Shown piece by piece: positions 24,475 through 32,129 of a stretch of DNA of 64,000 bases. Under the pieces are notes generated by a model. It ran no database searches, was not told the origin of the DNA, and saw only the letters and a list, made by a program, of their open reading frames with translations. Source of the DNA: JACPRL01 sp035573715 (lineage in GTDB: Bacteria; Acidobacteriota; Terriglobia; Acidiferrales; 2-02-FULL-67-57); NCBI GenBank assembly GCA_035573715.1, contig DATLZZ010000010.1, positions 274,478 to 338,477 on the forward strand, written 5' to 3'. Position 1 is the first letter of the stretch. Every line of letters begins with the position of its first letter. The translations under genes were made by a program, and so were the position numbers.

Positions 24475-25047
24475 ATGCACACCATCGCCAGTCTCAAGGA
24501 TGCCCAGACCCAAACCAAGGTGCGGATGGACAAGACGGTGGAGGACTTCCGCCGCGAACTCTCGCACCTGCGCACCGGGCGCGCTTCGGTGACGCTGCTG
24601 GAGGACGTCAAGGTGGACTACTACGGCCAGCCGACGCCGTTGAATGCGCTGGCCAAGCTGGCGACCCCGGAGCCGACGCTCATCGTCGTGCAGCCGTTCG
24701 ACCCCTCGATGATGCAGGCGGTGGAGAAGGCCATCCGGTCGGCCGAGCTGGGGCTGAATCCGGTGAACGATGGCAAGGTGATTCGCGTGCCGATACCGGC
24801 GCTGACCGAAGAGCGGCGCAAGGAGTTGGTCAAGCACCTGCACACGGTGCTGGAGAACCACAAGACGGCGCTGCGCAACATCCGCCGCGACATCAAGGAA
24901 GCCATCGAGGCGCTGTTCAAGGACAAGAAAATCAGCGAAGACGACAAGATGCACGCCATCAAAGAGCTCGACAAAGTCACCCACGACTACACTGAAAAGC
25001 TCGATACCCTCTCCAAAGCCAAAGAAAAAGAAATCCTCGAACTCTAG
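24475..25047 (+). CDS. frr: Ribosome recycling factor
   Basis: 190 residues. The L-shaped RRF family is recognisable from DFRRELSHLRTGRAS at the start of the triple helix domain, VDYYGQPTPLNALAKL and the EERRKELVK and RNIRRDIKEAIE helices. With EF-G it splits post-termination ribosomes. It is the last gene of the operon. The 76-base gap to the convergent glk gene holds no visible hairpin with a T-run. Confidence 0.96.
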   Translation: MHTIASLKDAQTQTKVRMDKTVEDFRRELSHLRTGRASVTLLEDVKVDYYGQPTPLNALAKLATPEPTLIVVQPFDPSMMQAVEKAIRSAELGLNPVNDGKVIRVPIPALTEERRKELVKHLHTVLENHKTALRNIRRDIKEAIEALFKDKKISEDDKMHAIKELDKVTHDYTEKLDTLSKAKEKEILEL

Positions 25048-25123
25048 GCACAACAAAAGAGCAGATTCTTCACCCATCCTTCCTTTGAGAGGGCGGGATT
25101 CGGAATGAGCGGCGCTGCGTGCG

Positions 25124-26104
25124 TCAGGGCGGGGAGAATTGCAGGGCGAAGCGGGCGGCGCCGTAGAGGGCGGCCTGGTCGTTGAGGATGACGTGGATGG
25201 GGATGGCTTCCAGCAGGGGCGCCAGCCGGGCTTTGTCGCGGAAGGCGGCGAGGAAGGTGCCGTCGGTGAGCTTGGGGAGAATCTTCGGGGCGATGCCGCC
25301 GCCGAGATAGACGCCGGCGGTGGCCAGCGCCTTCAGGGCCAGGTTGCCGGCTTCGGCGCCGAAGCATTCCACCCACAGATGAAGGGCCTTTCGGCAGAGC
25401 TCACTGCGCCCTTCGAGCGCGGCGCGCGAGATGGCTGCGGCGGGATCGTCGTCCTTCGAAATCTCCTCGTGCACCGGCGCCGGTTCGGCCGAGCCGGACT
25501 CGCGCAGGTAGTTGTAAATGTTCACCAGCCCTTTGCCGCTGACGATGCGGTCGAAGCTGACGTGATGGTACTTCCGCAGGAGATACCGTAGCAGGCCGAT
25601 TTCAATCTCGTTGCGGGGTGCGAACGAGCAGTGGCCGCCTTCGGAGGCCGAGGGCCGGTGCATCTTTCCGTCCCAGAACAGAATGCACTCGCCCAGCCCG
25701 GTGCCGGGCGCGATGAGCGCGGCATTGCCCGTCGCCGGCTTGCCCGGGTGGAGGCAGTGGAGCTCTTCGGGGCGCAGCGTGGCGATACCGTAGGCTTTGG
25801 CTTCGAGGTCGTTGAGCAGGACAACCTCGGCGTCCAGCGCCTGGCGCAACTCGGTGGCGTCCACGGTTTCCCACGGCAAGTTCGGCGTGACGCTGCGGCC
25901 TCCGACGACTGGCCCGGCAATACCGAGGCAGGCGAAAGTCACTTTTTCCCTGGCGGCGTCGAGGAAATCCTTGAGGCAATCGCTGAGCCGCGAGTACTCG
26001 CGGCTCGGTAGACTCCGGCCGTGAACCGGCCGGCGCGGGTCGCCTCCGGGCGGATAAAGGGCAAGCAGCGATTTCGTCCCGCCGATGTCGCCGGCGAGAA
26101 TCAT
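25124..26104 (-). CDS. glk: Glucokinase
   Basis: 326 residues of the Glk group (ASKHA fold). The phosphate loop LAGDIGGTKSLLALY opens the protein; the middle has the LNDLEAKAYG aspartate-bearing motif and ALIAPGTGLGECI, then SEGGHCSFAPRNEIE, which contacts glucose, and IVSGKGLVNIYNYL. It phosphorylates glucose to glucose-6-phosphate with ATP. Its ATG overlaps the pgl stop (ATGA), so it is translated in the gnd-pgl-glk unit, an oxidative pentose phosphate set without zwf in this window. Confidence 0.93.
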   Translation of the reverse strand: MILAGDIGGTKSLLALYPPGGDPRRPVHGRSLPSREYSRLSDCLKDFLDAAREKVTFACLGIAGPVVGGRSVTPNLPWETVDATELRQALDAEVVLLNDLEAKAYGIATLRPEELHCLHPGKPATGNAALIAPGTGLGECILFWDGKMHRPSASEGGHCSFAPRNEIEIGLLRYLLRKYHHVSFDRIVSGKGLVNIYNYLRESGSAEPAPVHEEISKDDDPAAAISRAALEGRSELCRKALHLWVECFGAEAGNLALKALATAGVYLGGGIAPKILPKLTDGTFLAAFRDKARLAPLLEAIPIHVILNDQAALYGAARFALQFSPP

Positions 26105-26856
26105 TGACTCACCCCGGCCGGCACCAGTTCAACGCGCAAACCTTTCAGCCGTCCCACCGCCGCGGAATCAGTCAGCCAGAGCAGCTCGCCCTTTTTCGGG
26201 TGCACCAGTTGGGCGGGCAGATGCCCCGAGCCTTCGACCGCCACCCGCAACGCCGTGGCTTTGTTTTCCCCCGAGACCAGGAAATGCACGCGGCGCGCGG
26301 CGTTGAGCACCGGCAGGGTCAAGGTAATGCGCGCCGGCAGGTGCGGTGGCTGGTGGCTGACCACCCAGCGCTGCTTCTCGTGCAGCGCGGGGGCGCCGGG
26401 AAAAAGTGAAGCCACATGCCCGTCATCGCCCAGGCCGAGCAGAATCAAGTCGAACTCCGGCCAGCCCCAGCGGCGCCCGAAGTGACGCCGCAGCTCCTGC
26501 TCGTACTCCGTTGCCGCCTGCGCCGGTGGCAGGGTAGCGGGAACCGGATGGACGTTCTTAGGCGGGATGCGCACGTGCTTGAGCAGCGACTCGCGCGCCA
26601 GCTTGTAGTTGCTTTGCGGGTGATCGGGCGGAACCATGCGTTCGTCGCTCCAGAAGATGTGCACCCGCTCCCAGGGAGTGCGCCGCTGGAATTCGGCCGA
26701 GGCCAGCAGCTCGTAGAGCCGCCGCGGCGTGCCGCCGCCGGAGAGCGCCACGCGGAAGGGCCGGCGGCCGCTGGCTTCCGCCGCCGAGGCGAAGCGGCGG
26801 GCCGCCTCCAGACTGAGGCTTTCGTAGTCGGCGCAGATGATGAGCGTGCCGCGCAT
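26101..26856 (-). CDS. pgl: 6-phosphogluconolactonase
   Basis: 251 residues of the DevB/Pgl family, related to glucosamine-6-phosphate isomerase. Diagnostic stretches are RVALSGGGTPRRLYELL, FWSDERMVPPDHPQSNY, and LILLGLGDDGHVASLFPG with the catalytic region. It hydrolyses 6-phosphogluconolactone to 6-phosphogluconate, the substrate of the gnd product upstream. It lies 15 bases after gnd and overlaps glk by 4 bases. Confidence 0.93.
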   Translation of the reverse strand: MRGTLIICADYESLSLEAARRFASAAEASGRRPFRVALSGGGTPRRLYELLASAEFQRRTPWERVHIFWSDERMVPPDHPQSNYKLARESLLKHVRIPPKNVHPVPATLPPAQAATEYEQELRRHFGRRWGWPEFDLILLGLGDDGHVASLFPGAPALHEKQRWVVSHQPPHLPARITLTLPVLNAARRVHFLVSGENKATALRVAVEGSGHLPAQLVHPKKGELLWLTDSAAVGRLKGLRVELVPAGVSQ

Positions 26857-26871
26857 CGGGTGCGGGCGAAA

Positions 26872-27768
26872 CTACTTCTTCTTGATTTCGTGGCCGCCGA
26901 ATTCGTGGCGCAGGGCGGCGATGAGCTTGGCGCTGAAGGAGTCCTTCTGGCGCGAGCGGAAGCGGGAAAAAAGCGCCAGCGCCAGGGCCTGCGCGGGCAC
27001 GCCGCGCTCCAGGGCTTCGCGCACCGTGCCGCGGCCGTAGCCGGAATCTTCAACCCAGCCCTTGACCCCGCGCAGGCGCGGGTCTTTGCGGAGCGCGGCT
27101 TCGGTGAGCTCCAGAAGCCAGGAGCGGACGACACTGCCGCGATTCCACAGCCGGGCGAGCTGGTAGAGGTCGAGCTTGTAGTCGGACTGCGCCAGCAGCT
27201 CGAACCCTTCCCCGTAGGCTTCCAGCAAACCATACTCGATGCCGTTGTGAATCATCTTGACGAAGTGGCCGGCGCCGCTGGGGCCGACATGGGCGTAGCC
27301 GTCCCGCGGCGCGAGCGCCTTGAAGAGCGGCTCGGCGCGGCGGAAGGCCTCGCGTTCGCCCCCCACCATCAGGCAGAAGCCGTGAGTGGCGCCCCAAACG
27401 CCGCCGCTGGTGCCGACGTCGAGGAAGTGGATGCCTTCCTGGCGCAGCACGCGGGCGCGGGCAACCGAGTGGCGGTAGTCGGAGTTGCCGCCGTCAATCA
27501 CGATGTCGTCGGCATGGAGGTAGGACTCGAGGCCGCGAAGGACGGCGCCCACCGGTCCGCCGGCGGGCACCATCAGCCAGACGATGCGCGGCGGCTTGAG
27601 CTGCTCGAGCACGCCGCCCAGCGTGGCGGCGCCCCGGGCGCCCTTGCGGGTGAGGGCTTTGACGCGTTCAGCTTCCTGGTCATAGGCGACGACCTGGTGT
27701 CTGGCGTGGAGCAGGCGCGCCACCATTGCGCTGCCCATGCGTCCCAGGCCGACGAATCCAACTTGCAT
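26872..27768 (-). CDS. gnd: 6-phosphogluconate dehydrogenase, decarboxylating (short form)
   Basis: 298 residues, the short GntZ/YqeC-type class rather than the 470-residue enzyme. The N-terminus has the Rossmann GFVGLGRMGSAMV, then VIDGGNSDYRHS, DVGTSGGVWGA and GAGHFVKMIHNGIEYG, which carries the catalytic lysine and substrate residues. It oxidises 6-phosphogluconate to ribulose-5-phosphate and CO2. Short forms often prefer NAD. A GAGGTGA ribosome site precedes the ATG. The gene starts 59 bases after ccmD with a hairpin between them. Confidence 0.92.
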   Translation of the reverse strand: MQVGFVGLGRMGSAMVARLLHARHQVVAYDQEAERVKALTRKGARGAATLGGVLEQLKPPRIVWLMVPAGGPVGAVLRGLESYLHADDIVIDGGNSDYRHSVARARVLRQEGIHFLDVGTSGGVWGATHGFCLMVGGEREAFRRAEPLFKALAPRDGYAHVGPSGAGHFVKMIHNGIEYGLLEAYGEGFELLAQSDYKLDLYQLARLWNRGSVVRSWLLELTEAALRKDPRLRGVKGWVEDSGYGRGTVREALERGVPAQALALALFSRFRSRQKDSFSAKLIAALRHEFGGHEIKKK

Positions 27769-27785
27769 GATTCACCTCAGCTGAC

Positions 27786-27805
27786 GGCACGCCTGAAAGC
27801 GTGCC
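27786..27805. other. Intercistronic hairpin between ccmD and gnd
   Basis: A perfect 7-base-pair stem (GGCACGC with GCGTGCC) around a 6-base loop, with no T-run on either side. It could be an RNA-processing or stability element rather than an intrinsic terminator. Its presence leaves open whether gnd-pgl-glk are read from the ccm promoter. Confidence 0.4.
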
Positions 27806-27827
27806 TTGACGAAAGCACCGCCTCGAC

Positions 27828-27980
27828 TCACGACCCAGCCTTGCCTTTGAGCGAGTCTTTCAAGGAGCGGAGTTCATCGGCCAGGCGCTTCTGGCGCAAC
27901 GACAAATTGAGCACGTACCCAATGTGCAGGGCCCAGACAAGCGCGAAGGCGTAAAAGAGATGCTTCAGGCCGATGTCCAT
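27828..27980 (-). CDS. ccmD: CcmD-family small membrane protein
   Basis: A 50-residue protein too short for most gene finders. It has one transmembrane helix (LFYAFALVWALHIGYVLNL, about 8-27) and a basic, charged cytoplasmic tail (LRQKRLADELRSLKDSLK). This is the CcmD layout. CcmD helps release holo-CcmE from the CcmABC complex during haem handling. A GGGAGGA ribosome site precedes ATG 27980, and it follows ccmC by 18 bases, the usual place for ccmD. Confidence 0.82.
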   Translation of the reverse strand: MDIGLKHLFYAFALVWALHIGYVLNLSLRQKRLADELRSLKDSLKGKAGS

Positions 27981-27998
27981 CGGTCCTCCCTTGTGAGT

Positions 27999-28688
27999 TC
28001 AGGCGCGAACACGGCGATAGAGTTCGTTCAGCTCGTGACTCAGCGTTTCCAGCCGGTAGCGCTGCAAGAACAGCAGCAAGCCGAGGGCGTGCAGCGCCAC
28101 GAGGCACCAAATCAGCCCAACCCACATTTCCGGGGCCAGCCCGGAGCCTTCGCCGCCGCCGATAACGGGCTTGGGGTGCTGGCCGCGAAAGCGGTTGGCG
28201 ATGTAGACGATGGGCACGTCGACAAAGCCGATGATGCCAACCACGGCCGAAAGCAGGGCGCGGCGGTTGGGGTCTTCAACGTAGACCCGCAGCATCAGGT
28301 AGCCGACGAAAATCAGAAAAAGGATCAGCGTGGTGGTCAGGCGCGGGTCCCAGGCCCACCAGATTCCCCAGACGGGCTTGGCCCAGAGCGGGCCGGTGAT
28401 GAGCACCGCAGCACAAAAGATGGTTCCGACCTCGGCGGCGGAGACAGCGACGCGGTCCCAGCCCAGGCGCCGGGTGCGCAGGTACGCGATGCTGCACACG
28501 AAGACGACGAAAAAGAGATTGAACGAAACCACGGCTGACGGCATGTGGATGTAGAAGATGCGCTGCACGACGCCCATCGTTTTCTCGGTAGGGACGACGA
28601 AAAAGACCTGATAGAGAGCGACCAGCAGCAGCACCAGGGTGGCGGCCACGAGCGCAGGCGTCAGGCGTTGATAGGTGGACTCGCTCAA
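27999..28688 (-). CDS. ccmC: Haem exporter/handling protein CcmC
   Basis: 229 residues, six transmembrane helices. The tryptophan-rich haem-handling motif WGIWWAWDPRLT lies at about 107-118, and flanking histidines are at FYIHMPS (about 48) and GQHPKP (about 171). CcmC loads haem on to CcmE on the periplasmic side. It is 6 bases after ccmB and is followed by ccmD. The order ccmA-B-C-D is intact here. Confidence 0.93.
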   Translation of the reverse strand: MSESTYQRLTPALVAATLVLLLVALYQVFFVVPTEKTMGVVQRIFYIHMPSAVVSFNLFFVVFVCSIAYLRTRRLGWDRVAVSAAEVGTIFCAAVLITGPLWAKPVWGIWWAWDPRLTTTLILFLIFVGYLMLRVYVEDPNRRALLSAVVGIIGFVDVPIVYIANRFRGQHPKPVIGGGEGSGLAPEMWVGLIWCLVALHALGLLLFLQRYRLETLSHELNELYRRVRA

Positions 28689-28694
28689 ACGCTC

Positions 28695-29372
28695 CTATTC
28701 CTCCACCACGTATCCGAAGAGCAGCCAGCAGAGCAGCGTGAAGATAATATCAAAACCCACCAGTAACCTGAACTGAAGGCCGGCAAAGGCGAGCGGCAGG
28801 TCGGCGAGCAAGGTGGCGGTGAGGTCAACGGTGGCGACCAGCACCGGCACGGTCAGCGGCAGCAGCAGCAGCGGCAGCATCAGCTCCTGCATACGCGTGT
28901 TGGCGCTGACGGCGGAGAACATCGTGCCCAGCGCCGTGAGCCCCCAGGTGCCGAGAAGAAGAATCAGCAGCAGCGAGCCTGGGCGGTTCCACAACGACAG
29001 GTTGAAGAAAAGCCCGAATACGGGCAGCAGCACGAGCTCGGCAATAAAGAGCAGCAGCAGGTTGCTCAGCAACTTGCCGAGATAGATGGCGCCAGGGTCG
29101 GCGGGCGCCAGGCGCAGGCCGGCGAGGCAGTCGTTGGCGGTCTCGCGGGCGAAGCCGCGGTTCAGGCCGAGAATCGACGCGAAAAGAAACGCCAGCCAGA
29201 GCAATCCGCCGGCGATGACGCGCGCTTCGTCGGCCGTCGGCTCGAAGGCGAAAGTGAAAGCGACCGAAACCGTGAAGCCGAAGAGCAGCACCCCGGTCAG
29301 AACATCCTTGGTGCGCCACTCTGAGAGCAAGTCCTTGCGGAGGATGGCCGCGGCGACCCGCCAGGTGCTCAT
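28695..29372 (-). CDS. ccmB: Haem ABC exporter permease CcmB
   Basis: 225 residues with about six hydrophobic helices. It begins with the cytoplasmic AAILRKDLLSEWRTKDVL segment and has the conserved region GGLLWLAFLFASILGLNRGFARE, both characteristic of CcmB. It forms the membrane part of the CcmAB transporter that drives release of holo-CcmE using ATP. Its ATG overlaps the ccmA stop (ATGA), implying coupled translation. Confidence 0.92.
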   Translation of the reverse strand: MSTWRVAAAILRKDLLSEWRTKDVLTGVLLFGFTVSVAFTFAFEPTADEARVIAGGLLWLAFLFASILGLNRGFARETANDCLAGLRLAPADPGAIYLGKLLSNLLLLFIAELVLLPVFGLFFNLSLWNRPGSLLLILLLGTWGLTALGTMFSAVSANTRMQELMLPLLLLPLTVPVLVATVDLTATLLADLPLAFAGLQFRLLVGFDIIFTLLCWLLFGYVVEE

Positions 29373-30103
29373 CGCGCAGCCGCCACTAGGCGGGCTTTAA
29401 GCTCGTCCGCCAGTCCGGGAGAGTTGGGCCCATCGAACAGCACGGCGCCTTTTTCCAGCAGCAGCACGCGCGAAGCGGGGCGCAGGCTTTCGGCGAGGTC
29501 GTGCGAGCTGAGAATGACGGTGCGGCCGCTGCGATGGCAACCGGCCAGCCAGGCGTGAAGGCGCTCGCGGGTGGGAGCGTCGAGACCGGTGGCGGGCTCA
29601 TCGAGCAGCAGGACGTCAGGCCGATGCAACCAGGCGCGGGCCAAGGCGAGGCGTTGCTTCAGGCCGCGCGAGAGGCTGCGAGCACGGCTGCCGGCCCGGT
29701 CGGCGAGGCCCATTTCTTCGAGCACTTCCGGCACGCGGCGGGCAGCGTCGGCCAGGCCGTAGAGGCGGGCATAGAAGTGGAGGTTTTCTTCCGCCGTCAG
29801 CTCGTCGTAGAGCGCCAGGTCGTGACCGCAGAAGCCGAGGCGCTGCTTGAAGCTCGTCGGTAGGCGGCGCGCGGGTTGGTCGTCGAAGAGCAGCTCACCT
29901 TCGGAGGGAGGTTGAAGGAGGGCGAGGGTGCGAAGCAGCGTGGTCTTGCCGGCGCCATTGCGGCCGAGCACGACGAGAAACTCGCCCGGCTCGATGCCGA
30001 AGCGCAAGCGATCGAGCGCCACGAAGCGCCCAAAAAACCTGCTGACCGATTCGAGCGTGATTCGAGGGCTACTTGGCGGCGCGGGAGCTGCGGGCGCTGG
30101 CAT
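29369..30103 (-). CDS. ccmA: Haem ABC exporter ATP-binding protein CcmA
   Basis: About 244 residues. Walker A is GRNGAGKTT, the signature LSRGLKQRLALARAW, Walker B VLLLDEPATGLD, and the switch histidine is in SSHDL. The frame stays open to 30184, but the extra Cys-rich leader overlaps the upstream gene and does not look like protein; ATG 30103 (MPAPAAP) is chosen. Even so the start overlaps the end of the preceding gene by 35 bases. It forms the CcmAB complex with the overlapping ccmB. Confidence 0.9.
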   Translation of the reverse strand: MPAPAAPAPPSSPRITLESVSRFFGRFVALDRLRFGIEPGEFLVVLGRNGAGKTTLLRTLALLQPPSEGELLFDDQPARRLPTSFKQRLGFCGHDLALYDELTAEENLHFYARLYGLADAARRVPEVLEEMGLADRAGSRARSLSRGLKQRLALARAWLHRPDVLLLDEPATGLDAPTRERLHAWLAGCHRSGRTVILSSHDLAESLRPASRVLLLEKGAVLFDGPNSPGLADELKARLVAAAR

Positions 30104-31247
30104 GGATGGCTTGGGCCGCCGCGGGCGGCAACGAGTACAGATAAAACAGGCCGAGCAACAGCACGGCAAGCGACAGGCCGACAATATACCACTGAGCGCG
30201 GTTGGCGGGCTGGGGGACGATGATGACGGTGGACTCCGCCTCCTGCGGGGCGCCGGGCGCGGGTTGAGCCGAGGCCGACTCGGCCGCCTCCAGCGCGGCG
30301 GGGTTGACCTTCACTTTCACGTTCAGCTCTTTCACGCCTTCGATGCGATACACGCGGGCCTGCGGAACTTGCGTCTGCTCGATTTCCTTGAGGCCGGGGC
30401 CTTGCACTTCGACACTGGCGCGCGGAGCCGCCAGATGTCGGCGCTCGGTCTGGTGCGGGAGCGGGAGTCGCAGGTCCATCTCGCTGCCGCTCAACGGCAG
30501 AACGTAGCTCACCTGAATTTCACTCTCGCCGGGGTAGAGCGGGAAGTTGATGGCGTAGGTGTTGGTTTGGTCGGTTTCCTGCGGCTGCTGGCGGAGCTGC
30601 ATTCCGGTGGCCCGAGCCGCGCTGACCTGGAGGTCGCCGACCAAGCCGGGGAGCGTAAAGCGGAAACTGCCTTCGTCGGGCGCGTAGGTTCGCTTGGGCT
30701 CAGAGGTGTTGCGCAGGGCGTAGTACTCGTTGATGCGCATGTGGTCGGGGCGCGGCTCAAGCACGATGGTCTGGGCTTCGACGCGGATGTCTTCCGGGCG
30801 CGCGCCGGTTTCGTAGACCTCGATGTCGACGGTGATGCGGTCGCCGGTGGCCAGCATCGCGGGTTTGTTGTAGTTCACGCCGCGGAAGGGAACCTGGACG
30901 AGGAAGCGCTCGCTGGGATTGGCGGCGACCACGAAGCGGTAGCTGCCGTCGGCCGCCGTAACGGTGTCGCGCACGGGAACCATCTGGCCGCGGAGAGCGA
31001 CGAGGTTCACCGACTGGTCGGCCACCGGCTTGCCGGTGGTGGCGTTGATGACCCGCCCGGAAATGTCGACGGCGTGAGCCTCGGGGGTCAGGAACAACAG
31101 GGCGACGAACACAAGCAGACTCGCAACCGCGCCTCTGGCCGGCGGGGCCAGGCTCCTGCGTGGGGGAAATACGAAGCCCGTTTGCCCGGAGGCAGCAGCC
31201 TCCGGGCTATGGAGGATGGGCCACGCGCGAGAAAGGTCGTCGCTCAT
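30069..31247 (-). CDS. Exported carboxypeptidase-regulatory-like protein in the ccm operon
   Basis: 392 residues. A signal-like hydrophobic stretch lies at about 41-60 (ASLLVFVALLFLTPEAHA), followed by an Ig-like carboxypeptidase regulatory domain (DISGRVINATTGKPVADQ... AADGSYRF) to about 140. A beta-rich middle and one C-terminal transmembrane helix near 355-375 with a basic tail follow. It is probably anchored in the inner membrane facing the periplasm. Translation is coupled to the zinc-ribbon gene (TGATG). Residues 1-40 before the signal are unusual and contain a 10-base-pair palindrome, so the real start may be later. The function is unknown; its place suggests a role in cytochrome c or haem handling. 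Confidence 0.7.
   Translation of the reverse strand: MSDDLSRAWPILHSPEAAASGQTGFVFPPRRSLAPPARGAVASLLVFVALLFLTPEAHAVDISGRVINATTGKPVADQSVNLVALRGQMVPVRDTVTAADGSYRFVVAANPSERFLVQVPFRGVNYNKPAMLATGDRITVDIEVYETGARPEDIRVEAQTIVLEPRPDHMRINEYYALRNTSEPKRTYAPDEGSFRFTLPGLVGDLQVSAARATGMQLRQQPQETDQTNTYAINFPLYPGESEIQVSYVLPLSGSEMDLRLPLPHQTERRHLAAPRASVEVQGPGLKEIEQTQVPQARVYRIEGVKELNVKVKVNPAALEAAESASAQPAPGAPQEAESTVIIVPQPANRAQWYIVGLSLAVLLLGLFYLYSLPPAAAQAIHASARSSRAAK
31184..31207. repeat. Perfect palindrome (10-bp stem, 4-base loop)
   Basis: GCCCGGAGGC at 31184-31193, loop AGCA, then GCCTCCGGGC at 31198-31207. It lies in the doubtful first 40 codons of the carboxypeptidase-regulatory-like gene. A weaker relative with the same central TGCT is at 34859-34878, which suggests a small REP-like family. 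Confidence 0.5.
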
Positions 31248-31633
31248 CAGGCATTCTCCGAGCGGGGGAGCTCGGCCCCGCAGGCGCCGCAGAAGCGGTT
31301 GTCGGCCGGGTTGTCGCGACCGCAGCGGGTGCAGCGCCCCGGGACGAACACCGGCGCCTCGGCGGCGCCGCCCAGCTTTTCCATTTCGTGCAGCAGCAGG
31401 GCGAGCTCTTCCTGGTAGCGGGCTTTGGTTTGCTGGTAGTCGGCGTCGGAGAGCTTCCCCATACGGAATTCGAGGTGCAGGTCGCGCAGGTTATCGTAAA
31501 GGACGTCGCGGCGCTGTTCGAGGAACTCGCGGTCGCGCTCCAGCGGGGTCTTCACCCGCACCGGCTCGGGCGTGAGCCAGAACACGTAGAGCAGGGCGGC
31601 CAGCGTGAGCGCGGCGCAAGCGAAGACGATCAT
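31247..31633 (-). CDS. Membrane-anchored coiled-coil/zinc-ribbon protein, CcmI-like position
   Basis: 128 residues. An N-terminal transmembrane helix (about 2-20, FACAALTLAALLYVFWL) is followed by a charged coiled coil (LERDREFLEQRRDVLYDNLRD... SDADYQQTKARYQEELALL), like the cytoplasmic part of CcmI. The C-terminus is a zinc ribbon with CTRCG and CGACG pairs. Standard CcmI has TPR repeats instead of this ribbon. It sits 4 bases after ccmH. The most economical reading is a membrane cofactor of the haem ligation complex; zinc binding is inferred from the cysteine pattern. Confidence 0.75.
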   Translation of the reverse strand: MIVFACAALTLAALLYVFWLTPEPVRVKTPLERDREFLEQRRDVLYDNLRDLHLEFRMGKLSDADYQQTKARYQEELALLLHEMEKLGGAAEAPVFVPGRCTRCGRDNPADNRFCGACGAELPRSENA

Positions 31634-31637
31634 CGGG

Positions 31638-32129
31638 CTACTCTTCCAGCTTCTTCATTTCGCGCTCGAGATTGGCGCGGTAGCGTTCGAGCAGGTACGG
31701 GTCGGGGGCGGTAGCCTTGCGCCGCCCCAGCCAGCGCCGGGCGACGTAGTAGACCAGCGCCAGCCCCAGCAGCAGCGCCACGAACGGCATCACCCAGGCG
31801 GTCAAGTTGAATCCTTCCGCCGGGGGCGCGGCCAGGATGGCCGGGCCGAACTCGGCCACCATCGCTTCGAGAATCTGCGGCTCGCTCTTGCCGGCCGCCA
31901 GCCCTTCGCGAATCTTGGCGCGCAGCACCGGCGCCGAGGGACATTGCAGGTGCGGGCAGACCGTCAAGCCGTAGTTGCAGCCGCACTGGCAGATGAGCTT
32001 GTCGGAGATGCGCCGGAAGGCTGCTTCGCCCGCGTCGGCGGGCGCCGGCTGCTGCGCGAACAGGGCCGGGCCGAAGGCGGCGGCAACCGTCAACGCCAAC
32101 GCCAGAAGGGTTCTACGCGGCGACTTCAT
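31638..32129 (-). CDS. ccmH: Cytochrome c maturation protein CcmH (multi-cysteine type)
   Basis: 163 residues. A signal peptide (about 1-25) precedes a periplasmic three-helix CcmH domain, with one transmembrane helix near 111-130 and a basic tail. The redox motif is ICQCGCNYGL followed by VCPHLQCPS, giving five cysteines, instead of the simple LRCxxC of classical CcmH. The IREGLAAGKSEPQILEAMVAEFG stretch is standard. It keeps the apocytochrome CXXCH reduced for haem ligation. It overlaps ccmF by 17 bases. Confidence 0.88.
   Translation of the reverse strand: MKSPRRTLLALALTVAAAFGPALFAQQPAPADAGEAAFRRISDKLICQCGCNYGLTVCPHLQCPSAPVLRAKIREGLAAGKSEPQILEAMVAEFGPAILAAPPAEGFNLTAWVMPFVALLLGLALVYYVARRWLGRRKATAPDPYLLERYRANLEREMKKLEE

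Noticed and set aside
25048..25123. Bidirectional terminator between frr and glk
   Set aside because: No stable hairpin with a T-run could be found in these 76 bases on either strand.
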